A stretch of DNA of 19,005 nt from the NCBI GenBank assembly GCA_035477015.1, contig DATILB010000475.1, positions 1 through 19,005 of the forward strand, written 5' to 3'. The DNA comes from SSC3 sp035477015 (GTDB lineage Bacteria > Actinomycetota > Actinomycetes > Propionibacteriales > Nocardioidaceae). Shown in pieces: positions 7,646 to 14,299 of this stretch. The first letter of the stretch is position 1; the number at the start of each line of letters is the position of its first letter. The notes under the pieces were generated by a model, which saw nothing but the letters and a program-made list of their open reading frames with translations, was not told where the DNA came from and did no database searches. The translations under genes were made by a program, and so were the position numbers.

Positions 7646-8638
7646 GTGAAAACCCTCGAACTCCTGCCCCTCGATCGTGCGTTCACATGGAGGGAGGCCC
7701 ACGCACTCGGAGTCACACGCCGCGAACTCAAGGCGCACATCGAGGAGGCTCTTGTGCGGGTGCTCTTCCGCGGTGTCTTCATCCGGTACGACGTGCAGCT
7801 CACCGTTGAGCGACGTACCCAAGCCCTGTCCCTCGTGCTTCCGAACAACGCGGTCGCGACTGACGAAACGGCCGCGTGGCTCCACGGCGTGGATCTTTTC
7901 CGAGGGATGGGCGAGGAGGGGTTGCCGCGGCTGCACTTCTTCCAGGCCGAGTCGAACCGTCGACTGCGCACGGACGGCGTCGAGAGTGGCTCGCGGGAAC
8001 TGGCGATCACAGACGTGATGCGAATGGGGCGCATCCGGGTCACAACGCCATTGCGCACGGCTCTCGACCTGGCGCGTTTGCGCCGCGGACCGAGAGCCCT
8101 CGCAGCTCTCGACGGGTTGCTCCGTCTCGGCGTCTTCAGGGTCGGTGATCTGGAGCGTGAACTGGAGAGGTTCAAGGGCTATCGCGGCATCGTTCAAGCC
8201 CGCCTGCTCGTGCCGCTGGCAGACGAGCGCTCCGACTCAGTGGCCGAGTCCTGCCTGCGTTTTGAGTGGCTCAGCGCCTCAAATCTTCCGCGGCCTACTC
8301 CTCAACTCCCGGTGCACAACCCGTTCTCGCAGTACCCGTGGTTCCTCGACCTCGGCGTCGAGGAGCTGAAGTACGCCGCTGAGTACGACGGGATCGACTT
8401 TCACAGCACCCCGGAGCAGCGGGACCGGGATACGCAGAAGCGCGACTACCTCACCGAAGAAGAGGGATGGACGTTCGACGTTTTCACCAAGGACAAGCTC
8501 TTCCGTCCGCACTCACATCCGGCGGGGATCATCCAGGCCGGGATTCTTGAGGCGCGTCGAAAGCTTGGCCTCCCGGCGAAGGAACACCGTTGGCCGTTTG
8601 CAACCGACGCCTCGCGCCCCTGGGGTGTGCGTATCTGA
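7646..8638 (+). CDS. AbiEi-like wHTH protein with DUF559/PD-(D/E)XK-type nuclease domain
   Basis: The product is 330 residues from GTG 7646. The N-terminus (LDRAFTWREAHALGVTRRELKAHI onward to VLFRGVFI) resembles the winged-helix domain of AbiEi-type antitoxins, which in known systems bind DNA and repress their own operon. The C-terminal part resembles DUF559/Vsr-like nucleases: E201 in SVAESCLRFEW, D235 in PWFLDLGVEE, and E246/D248 in AAEYDGIDFHS fit the acidic E...D...ExD pattern. RDRDTQKRDYLTEEEGW then matches the usual helix before the last strand. GTG 7598 and GTG 7637 are in-frame alternatives; 7646 is preferred because GGGATA precedes it and the family N-terminus starts there. No AbiEii nucleotidyltransferase partner is present. 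Its stop codon is the first three bases of the right repeat array. Activity is not established. Confidence 0.82.
   Translation: MKTLELLPLDRAFTWREAHALGVTRRELKAHIEEALVRVLFRGVFIRYDVQLTVERRTQALSLVLPNNAVATDETAAWLHGVDLFRGMGEEGLPRLHFFQAESNRRLRTDGVESGSRELAITDVMRMGRIRVTTPLRTALDLARLRRGPRALAALDGLLRLGVFRVGDLERELERFKGYRGIVQARLLVPLADERSDSVAESCLRFEWLSASNLPRPTPQLPVHNPFSQYPWFLDLGVEELKYAAEYDGIDFHSTPEQRDRDTQKRDYLTEEEGWTFDVFTKDKLFRPHSHPAGIIQAGILEARRKLGLPAKEHRWPFATDASRPWGVRI
8606..8623. repeat. Possible degenerate fourth right repeat inside coding sequence
   Basis: GACGCCTCGCGCCCCTGG lies 31 bp before the matching part of the first right copy (GACGTGTCAGCGGTCCTGG at 8637-8655). Allowing one missing base, 14 of 18 positions agree. 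It is within the 3' end of the AbiEi-like coding sequence, so it may be a decayed repeat or chance. Confidence 0.35.
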
Positions 8639-8714
8639 CGTGTCAGCGGTCCTGGCTGTCGCTTCGCGACGTGTCAGCGGTCCTGGCAGTCCCCACGCGA
8701 CGTGTCGGCGGTCA
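8636..8714. repeat. Right array: three inverted copies on a 31-bp period
   Basis: Cores lie at 8636-8652 (TGACGTGTCAGCGGTCC), 8667-8683 (CGACGTGTCAGCGGTCC) and 8698-8714 (CGACGTGTCGGCGGTCA). They are the reverse complement of the left-array cores and have the same 31-bp spacing. The first two extend to CCTGGC. The first copy starts on the stop codon of the AbiEi-like gene and the third ends on the stop codon of bioD (8712-8714). The second copy plus its spacer (8668-8694) pairs with the first left copy (7493-7519) at 24 of 27 positions. Confidence 0.92.
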
Positions 8715-9401
8715 GTCGATGCTGAGGTACGGGATCCAGCCGGGGGCCTGGGCCTGGAACGCGGCTGGGTCGAGGGATCCGGCACCCTCGGGGACTGCGC
8801 CCAGGACGGGTACGCCGGAGTGGCGGGAGAGGTCGTTGCGGTTGTGCAGCTCGGCGAGGCCGGGGTCGTTCGGCCAGGAACCGATGACGATCCCCTGCAC
8901 GTAGAAGCCGCTGTCCTGGATCTTCCACACCGTGAGGTTGGTGTGGTTCAGGGTTCCCAGCCCGGCGCGGGCCACTACGATCCACTCGATGCGGGGGTCC
9001 TTCTCCTGCACCATCCGGGCTATGGAGAGAAGGTCAAACGCCTTGCCGAGGCTGACAGTGACGCCTCCCGCTCCTTCGACCAGGACGGCATCGTGCTCTG
9101 CCGCGGCGGTGAGGATGAGGTCGCGCTGGTCGCACAGCCCCGGGAGCTCTACACCTGCGATCGCGGCGGCCGTGTCCGGGGCCAGCGCGTCGGGCAGCCG
9201 CACGCCTTCCGCGACGTCGAGGTCGCCCACCAGACGACGAACGACGTCCACGTCACCCGGGTCCCCGGGGCCAACCCCGGTCTGCGCAGGCTTCACCACG
9301 GCGACCGAGTCACCTCGCGATCGCAGGATGGTCGCGAGCGCAGCGGTCACCACCGTCTTGCCGACCTCGGTGTCGGTCCCGGTGACGAAGTAGATCGTCA
9401 T
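8712..9401 (-). CDS. bioD: Dethiobiotin synthase BioD
   Basis: BioD closes the ureido ring of dethiobiotin from 7,8-diaminopelargonic acid, CO2 and ATP, the third step of the conserved biotin pathway. The 229-residue cytosolic product carries the P-loop GTDTEVGKT (residues 8-16), VVKPAQTG (35-42) and the VEGAGGV motif (108-114), all expected in this family. The start is at ATG 9401, 7 nt after the bioF stop; an in-frame opening extends 13 codons further but lacks family resemblance and would run into bioF. It is the last gene of the biotin operon. Its stop codon lies within the outermost copy of the right repeat array, so the repeat contributes the end of the coding sequence. Confidence 0.95.
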   Translation of the reverse strand: MTIYFVTGTDTEVGKTVVTAALATILRSRGDSVAVVKPAQTGVGPGDPGDVDVVRRLVGDLDVAEGVRLPDALAPDTAAAIAGVELPGLCDQRDLILTAAAEHDAVLVEGAGGVTVSLGKAFDLLSIARMVQEKDPRIEWIVVARAGLGTLNHTNLTVWKIQDSGFYVQGIVIGSWPNDPGLAELHNRNDLSRHSGVPVLGAVPEGAGSLDPAAFQAQAPGWIPYLSID

Positions 9402-9408
9402 GAAGCCA

Positions 9409-10518
9409 TCATCGGACCTCGCGCAGCACCTTGGCAGCAAGCTTGAGCTCGTCGTCGGTGTGGTGGGCGTGGGCGGTCAGGCGCAGGCGCGAGATGCCGT
9501 CCGGTGTCGAGGGTGGCCGGAAGCAGCCGATGCGTACGCCGTTCGCCGCTGCGGCAGCCACCGCGGCGACGGCCTCGCGCGGTCCCGGCATCGGCACGGA
9601 GAGTACGGCGCCCGCCGGCGGGTCGACCTCGCACGCTTCCGCGAGCAGTCCTGCGTTGACATGCACCTGCGCCACCAGTGACGGGGACGCCTCGATGACT
9701 TGCAGCGCGGCCAGAGCAGCACCGGCAGCGGCAGGAGCGAGCCCGGTGTCGTAGATGAAGGGCCTGGCCCGGTTCACCAGGTGCTCGCGTACGGCCGGGC
9801 TGCAGAGCACCGCGCCACCTTGGGCGCCCAGCGACTTCGACAGCGTCGCGGTGGCGATTACTCCGTCGCGAGGTGAGCTCCAGAGCAGACCACGGCCACC
9901 CTCACCGGCCACCCCGAGCCCGTGCGCCTCATCGACCACCAGCAACGCGTCGTGCTCCCGGCAGAGGTCGGCCAGCGCGGCGACCGGAGCGGCGTCCCCA
10001 AGGACGGAGTAGATCGACTCGACCAGCACCAGCGCACGCGCCTGCTTCCGCGAGGCGAGGGCGGCCGCCACGGCAGCGACGTCGTTGTGCGGAGTCACGA
10101 TGACCGTGGCCCGCGCGAGCCGGCAGGCGTCGATCATCGAGGCATGGATGTGGCCGTCGGAGATGACCAGCGTGTCCTGGTCAGCCAGTGCGGAGACGAC
10201 CGAGAGGTTCGCGTGGTAGCCCGTCGAGAAGACCAGAGCCGACTCGTAGCCCATGAACTCCGCGAGGCGGTGCTCCAGCGCCGTGTGGATCGAGAGGGTG
10301 CCGCTGACCAGCCGCGAGGCACCGGCGCCGGCGCCGTACTCCTCGGTGGCTCGGATGGCGCCGGCGATCACGCGCGGGTCTCGGGCGAGCCCGAGGTAGT
10401 CGTTGCCGGCCAGGTCGAGGAGCGGCTCGCCGCGGTCGGAGTCGACGAGGCGCCGCGTCAGCCCGGCCTCCTCGCGCGCGTCCGCATGGGCGGCGAGCCA
10501 GTCGTCGTAGGTGCTCAC
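9409..10518 (-). CDS. bioF: 8-amino-7-oxononanoate synthase BioF
   Basis: BioF condenses pimeloyl-thioester with alanine, releasing CO2, to form 8-amino-7-oxononanoate; it is a PLP enzyme of the alpha-oxoamine synthase family. The 369-residue product shows NDYLGLARDP (residues 39-48), GAGASRLVSGT (64-74), the FSTGYHAN segment (97-104), DGHIHASMID (121-130), and VVDEAHGLG (194-202) with D196 and H199 contacting PLP. The ATLSKSLGAQGG motif carries the PLP lysine at K228. At 369 residues it is slightly shorter than many homologues (about 380-390). Its GTG start overlaps the bioA stop as GTGA, a translational coupling, and bioD follows after 7 nt. Confidence 0.95.
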   Translation of the reverse strand: MSTYDDWLAAHADAREEAGLTRRLVDSDRGEPLLDLAGNDYLGLARDPRVIAGAIRATEEYGAGAGASRLVSGTLSIHTALEHRLAEFMGYESALVFSTGYHANLSVVSALADQDTLVISDGHIHASMIDACRLARATVIVTPHNDVAAVAAALASRKQARALVLVESIYSVLGDAAPVAALADLCREHDALLVVDEAHGLGVAGEGGRGLLWSSPRDGVIATATLSKSLGAQGGAVLCSPAVREHLVNRARPFIYDTGLAPAAAGAALAALQVIEASPSLVAQVHVNAGLLAEACEVDPPAGAVLSVPMPGPREAVAAVAAAAANGVRIGCFRPPSTPDGISRLRLTAHAHHTDDELKLAAKVLREVR

Positions 10519-11804
10519 GAGTGCACCTGCTTCACGGCACCCACGATCGCGGATGTGATCGCAGCGAGGTCATCGGGCGACGCGACGTACGGCGGCATCG
10601 TGTAGACCAGGTTGCGGAAGGGTCGAACCCAGACGCCTGCGTCGAGCGCCGCCCGAGTCACCGCCGGCACGTCCACAGCGGACAGGAGCTCGACGACACC
10701 CACGGCACCGAAGACGCGTACGTCGCGCACCGCCGCGAGCTCACGTGCCGGGGCGAGACCCGCCTCCAGGTGCGCGCCGATCGAGGCGATGCGCGTCGCG
10801 TTGTCGTACGTCGCGAGCAGGTCGAGGCTCGCGGACGCGATGGCGCACGCAAGCGGGTTGGCCATGAAGGTGGGCCCGTGCATCATGGCGCCCGCCTCGG
10901 ACGCGTCCACCCGCTCCGCAACGGACGCGGTGGTGAGTACCGCGGCCAAGCTGAGGTAGCCGCCGGTCAGCGCCTTGCCGACGCACAGGATGTCGGGCAC
11001 GACGTCGCACTGCTCGGCGGCCCAGAGCGTTCCGGTGCGCCACAGGCCGGTCGCGATCTCGTCGAAGATCACCAGCGCCCCGTGTGCGCGGGCGAGGGAG
11101 GCGAGGTGCTGCACGACGAGCGGGGAGTACACGTGCATCCCGCCCGCGCCCTGCAGCAGCGGCTCGATGATCACTGCGGCGACCTCAGAGGCGTGCGCCT
11201 CGAAGAGCGCGGTCGTCGAAGCCATCCAGTCGTCGAGCGGCTCACCCAAGGCTGGGGGTCGGTCGGCGAAGATGTGCTCGGGCACCAGCCCGCGGTACAT
11301 CGCATGCATCCCGCTATCGGGGTCGCACACGCTCATCGGCGAGAACGTGTCGCCGTGGTAGCCACCGCGGATCGTGAACATCCGGGTGCGTCCCGCTTCG
11401 GACACGCTCTGGGCCTGCCAGGCCATCTTCATCGCGACCTCGACCGAGACCGACCCGGTGTCCGCCAGGAACACCTTGTCCAGACCCGGTGGTGCGAGAG
11501 CGACCAGCCGCTGCCCCAACGACACGGCCGGCTCGTGGGTGAGTCCGCCGAACATCACGTGAGCCATGGAGTCCAACTGCGAGCGCGCCGCCGCATCCAG
11601 CTCGGGTACGGCGTACCCGTGGATCGCGCACCACCACGAGGACATCGCGTCGATGACCTCGACGGGTTGACCGTCGACGCGCAGCCGAAGGCGAGTGCCG
11701 GCCGCGGACTCCACCAGGTACGGCCCGGCGTTGGATTCTGGGGGCCGGGTCATCGAGGAGTACGGGTGCCAGAGATGGTCCCGGTCGAAGCTCAGTGCGT
11801 CCAT
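10515..11804 (-). CDS. bioA: Adenosylmethionine-8-amino-7-oxononanoate aminotransferase BioA
   Basis: BioA transfers an amino group, usually from S-adenosylmethionine, to 8-amino-7-oxononanoate, giving 7,8-diaminopelargonic acid. The 429-residue PLP class III aminotransferase shows the BioA-specific start LWHPYSSMTRP (residues 11-21), the DAMSSWWCAIHGY segment (52-64) that distinguishes BioA from other class III enzymes, GGYHGDTF (147-154), and FDEIATGLWRTG (247-258) with D248. K277 in CVGKALTGGY is the PLP lysine, followed by MHGPTFMANPLAC. The ATG lies within the end of bsaP, overlapping it by 13 nt, and the stop overlaps bioF by 4 nt. Both overlaps point to one polycistronic, translationally coupled unit. 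Confidence 0.96.
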   Translation of the reverse strand: MDALSFDRDHLWHPYSSMTRPPESNAGPYLVESAAGTRLRLRVDGQPVEVIDAMSSWWCAIHGYAVPELDAAARSQLDSMAHVMFGGLTHEPAVSLGQRLVALAPPGLDKVFLADTGSVSVEVAMKMAWQAQSVSEAGRTRMFTIRGGYHGDTFSPMSVCDPDSGMHAMYRGLVPEHIFADRPPALGEPLDDWMASTTALFEAHASEVAAVIIEPLLQGAGGMHVYSPLVVQHLASLARAHGALVIFDEIATGLWRTGTLWAAEQCDVVPDILCVGKALTGGYLSLAAVLTTASVAERVDASEAGAMMHGPTFMANPLACAIASASLDLLATYDNATRIASIGAHLEAGLAPARELAAVRDVRVFGAVGVVELLSAVDVPAVTRAALDAGVWVRPFRNLVYTMPPYVASPDDLAAITSAIVGAVKQVHS

Positions 11805-11986
11805 GTCGACGCCGTCGTCTCACCGTGCTCGACGCAGCGAGCGGTCCAATGATCGGGGGTCACCTGCACGACCATCCGCCGACGGCACTGGGTGCAGTAG
11901 CGGGGTGGCTCGAGCGACAGTCGCTGCGAGCAAACAGAGTGGTCCCCGGAGGACAGGGGATTGCCACAGTGCCCGCAGTACGTCAT
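11792..11986 (-). CDS. bsaP: Biotin synthase auxiliary protein BsaP
   Basis: This 64-residue protein has six cysteines: YCGHC (C4, C7), C19, YCTQC (C31, C34) and C51. It also has the LEPPRYC and RRRMVVQVTP segments I associate with BsaP, the small actinobacterial protein reported as needed by mycobacterial-type biotin synthases to convert dethiobiotin to biotin. The Cys pairs could bind a metal or iron-sulfur cluster; which one cannot be read from sequence. The context supports the call: its ATG overlaps the bioB stop codon by one base (TGATG) and its own stop overlaps bioA by 13 nt, so it is made directly with BioB. Because it is short and overlaps at both ends, it is easily missed by gene finders. 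Confidence 0.85.
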   Translation of the reverse strand: MTYCGHCGNPLSSGDHSVCSQRLSLEPPRYCTQCRRRMVVQVTPDHWTARCVEHGETTASTWTH

Positions 11987-13008
11987 CAGAGGGTCGCGTT
12001 CAGCGCCTTGATCGGCATCTGCAGGTCGTCGAGGAGCGCGAGGTCTTCCTTCGGGTCGCGACCGAGCGTCGTCAGGTAGTTGCCGACGATGACGGCATTG
12101 ATGCCACCGAGCAGGCCCTCACGCGTGCCGAGGTCGCCCAAGGTGAGCTCGCGGCCGCCGGCGTACCGCAGGATCGTGCGCGGCAGCGCGAGTCGGAACG
12201 CTGCGATGGTGCGCAGGGCGTCCTTGCTGTCCATCAGGGGCAGGTCCCCGAACGGTGTCCCAGGACGCGGGTTCAGGAAGTTCAGCGGCACCTCGTGCGG
12301 CTCGAGCGAACCGAGCTGGGCGGCGAGCTCCGCGCGCTGCTCGACGGTCTCGCCCATGCCGACCAGGCCGCCGCAGCACAGCTCCATGCCGGACTCCTTG
12401 ACCATCAGGCAGGTGTCCCAGCGCTCTTCCCAGGAGTGGGTGGTGACCACGCTGGGGAAGTAGGACTTCGCAGCCTCGAGGTTGTGGTTGTAGCGGTGCA
12501 CGCCCATGTCGACCAGGTCGTCGACCTGCTCCTGGGACAGCATGCCCAGCGACGCGGCGACCTGGATGTCGACGGCCTCGTGGATCGCCTTGACGCCTTC
12601 GCGCATCTGGGTCATCAACCGCTCGTCGGGTCCGCGGACGGCGGCGACGATGCAGAACTCCGAGGCGCCCGTGGCGCGCGTCTGCTCGGCAGCCTTGACC
12701 AGCTCGGGGATGTTCAGCCAGACGGACCGGACCGGCGAGGTGAACTGCCCGGACTGCGAGCAGAAGTGACAGTCCTCGGGGCAACCGCCGGTCTTGAGCG
12801 ACACGATGCCCTCGACCTCGATCTCGGGGCCGCACCACTTCATGCGCACTTCGTGCGCGAGAGCGAGCAGCGCGTCGAGCTGGTCGTCGGACGTCTGCAG
12901 CACCTGGAGCACCTGCTCCTCGGTCAACCGCTCGCCGCGTTCGAGCACCTGCTCACGCGCGACCGCGAGGATTTCAGTGGCTTCTGCTTGCAGAGTCATG
13001 GGCCCCAT
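11986..13008 (-). CDS. bioB: Biotin synthase BioB
   Basis: BioB is the radical-SAM enzyme that inserts sulfur into dethiobiotin to form biotin. The 340-residue product carries the radical-SAM cluster motif CPEDCHFCSQSG with C76, C80 and C83. It also has NHNLEAAKSYF, ELCCGGLVGMGET, PLNFLNPRPGTP and GGRELTLGD, all characteristic of BioB. Two starts are possible, ATG 13008 and ATG 12999; the first is preferred because AAGGGG lies about 5 nt before it. It is the first gene of the operon, divergent from the AI-2E family permease with 85 nt between them. The stop codon shares one base with the bsaP start. Confidence 0.96.
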   Translation of the reverse strand: MGPMTLQAEATEILAVAREQVLERGERLTEEQVLQVLQTSDDQLDALLALAHEVRMKWCGPEIEVEGIVSLKTGGCPEDCHFCSQSGQFTSPVRSVWLNIPELVKAAEQTRATGASEFCIVAAVRGPDERLMTQMREGVKAIHEAVDIQVAASLGMLSQEQVDDLVDMGVHRYNHNLEAAKSYFPSVVTTHSWEERWDTCLMVKESGMELCCGGLVGMGETVEQRAELAAQLGSLEPHEVPLNFLNPRPGTPFGDLPLMDSKDALRTIAAFRLALPRTILRYAGGRELTLGDLGTREGLLGGINAVIVGNYLTTLGRDPKEDLALLDDLQMPIKALNATL

Positions 13009-13021
13009 TCTTGCCCCTTAC

Positions 13022-13033
13022 GTTCACGTCAAC
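13022..13033. promoter_or_regulatory. Imperfect palindrome upstream of bioB, possible operator
   Basis: GTTCACGTCAAC is palindromic at 10 of 12 positions (GTT-N-ACGT-N-AAC). It starts 13 nt before the bioB ATG on the minus strand, within the region where a promoter must lie. Biotin operons in Actinobacteria are often controlled by a DNA-binding repressor such as BioQ, but I cannot match this site to a known consensus. Confidence 0.25.
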
Positions 13034-13081
13034 ACCACGGGGTGTCGCACGTGGAACGCGTCACGCGAAGTGACCCGCGGG

Positions 13082-13087
13082 TACGGT
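13082..13087 (+). promoter_or_regulatory. -10 box giving a leaderless AI-2E permease transcript
   Basis: TACGGT lies 6 nt before GTG 13094, the leaderless spacing also seen at metB, the MarR gene and ilvA. No ribosome binding site is present before the GTG. Confidence 0.45.
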
Positions 13088-13093
13088 GACGAC

Positions 13094-14299
13094 GTGGAGC
13101 AGAGGAGTCCGGGACGCACCAACAGGTTCCTTCGCATGCGCGACCGTCAGCAGTTCCGATCGGGTCGTCGTCAGCCGGGCCTAGGCCCGCCACGCATCAA
13201 CGCAGGGGAGTCCGACTTCCGCAAGGCGCGCGTGCCGTACGGCGTAGACCTGGCGGCGTCGTGGTCCTGGCGATTCCTCGTGATCGTGGCGGCCGCCTTC
13301 ATCATCGCGAAGGCGTTGGGCTTCCTGATGGTCGTCGTGATGCCGCTCGTACTGGCGCTGTTCATCGCGGCACTCGTGGTCCCTGTCGTGGACCTTCTCT
13401 CCCGCTGGCTGCCGCGGGCACTCGCTTCGCTGGTCGCGGTCGTCGGCGTGATTACGGGCATCGCCCTGATGCTCACGTTCGCGACCCAGCAGGTCATCGA
13501 CGGCGCGGACGACCTCGCCAAGCAGGTGGTCGTGGGTCTCGACGAGATCGAGCGCTGGCTCAAGGACGGCCCGCTGGAGGTCAGTGACAAGCAGCTGAAC
13601 GATGCCGTCAACGGCCTTCAGGACCTGGTCCGGCAGAGCCAGACCCAGATCGTCGACCGCGTGCAGGACGTCGGGACGATCATCGGCCACGTCGTCGCGG
13701 GCTTCTTCATCATCCTGTTCGCGACCTTCTTCTTCCTCGCCCAGGGCTCCCGCATCTGGGCCTGGGTCGTCCGGCTCTTCCCCCGGACGGCACGCGAGCG
13801 GGCGGACTCCTCGGGTCGGGTGGCGTGGGCGTCGCTTACCCAGTTCGTACGTGCGACGGTGCTCGTCGCGGGCGTCGACGCGCTGGGCATCGCGCTCGTC
13901 GCCTTGATCCTCGACGTGCCGTTCGTAGCGGCCATCGGTGTGTTGGTCTTCCTCAGCTCGTTCGTACCGCTCGTCGGTGCCGCGGTCTCCGGGGTGGTGG
14001 CCATCCTGGTCGCACTCGTCGACGAGGGACCGATCGTCGCGCTGGTCATGCTGGGTGGCGTGGTCGCCGTGCAGCAGCTCGAGGCGCACGTGCTCCAGCC
14101 GTTCCTGATGGGTCGCTTCGTGAGCATCCACCCGCTGGGCGTGATCCTGGCGATCGCCGTCGGCGTGATCGTCGCCGGCATCCCCGGCGCGCTGATCGCC
14201 GTACCTCTCGTGGCTACTGTGAACGCAGTCGCCGTGCACCTCGCCGCGGGAGCGACGGAGCCGACCCGGGAGGAGTTCCCGGTAGGCGACGTCACTTAG
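13094..14299 (+). CDS. AI-2E transporter family (PF01594) membrane protein
   Basis: The family includes TqsA-type AI-2 exporters and ion-antiporter-like members; the substrate cannot be told from sequence. The 401-residue product has a basic cytoplasmic N-terminus of about 50 residues and then a pair of membrane helices (FLVIVAAAFIIAKAL, then VVVMPLVLALFIAALVVPVVDLL) and a third helix. A soluble helical stretch follows (DGADDLAKQVV to VDRVQDVG), and the C-terminal half has several helices, including the family-typical FLSSFVPLVGAAVSG and LEAHVLQPFLMGRFVSIHPL. GTG 13094 is chosen because of the -10 box 6 nt before it; ATG 13136 is the main alternative. The last 8 nt overlap the stop region of the converging MFS gene. 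It is divergent from bioB, but a role in biotin transport is not implied. Confidence 0.85.
   Translation: MEQRSPGRTNRFLRMRDRQQFRSGRRQPGLGPPRINAGESDFRKARVPYGVDLAASWSWRFLVIVAAAFIIAKALGFLMVVVMPLVLALFIAALVVPVVDLLSRWLPRALASLVAVVGVITGIALMLTFATQQVIDGADDLAKQVVVGLDEIERWLKDGPLEVSDKQLNDAVNGLQDLVRQSQTQIVDRVQDVGTIIGHVVAGFFIILFATFFFLAQGSRIWAWVVRLFPRTARERADSSGRVAWASLTQFVRATVLVAGVDALGIALVALILDVPFVAAIGVLVFLSSFVPLVGAAVSGVVAILVALVDEGPIVALVMLGGVVAVQQLEAHVLQPFLMGRFVSIHPLGVILAIAVGVIVAGIPGALIAVPLVATVNAVAVHLAAGATEPTREEFPVGDVT

Noticed and set aside
7646..8638. A complete type IV toxin-antitoxin pair
   Set aside because: Only the AbiEi-like protein is present; neighbours are the GlmL-like gene and bioD, and no nucleotidyltransferase toxin is visible.
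7493..8714. The repeat arrays as CRISPR
   Set aside because: The repeats are about 17-19 bp with roughly 14-bp spacers, too short for CRISPR; there are only three copies per side in opposite orientation and no cas gene.
7493..8714. An insertion sequence with a DDE transposase
   Set aside because: The encoded protein has no DDE or serine/tyrosine transposase signature and no clear target-site duplication flanks the repeats.
10521..11852. A 443-codon plus-strand open frame opposite bioA
   Set aside because: It is an antisense shadow of bioA, with no recognisable motif and no ribosome binding site.
13009..13093. A biotin-related riboswitch or BirA-type operator ahead of bioB
   Set aside because: The gap is only 85 nt and shared with a divergent gene; no structured leader or BirA-type long palindrome is seen, only a 12-bp imperfect palindrome.
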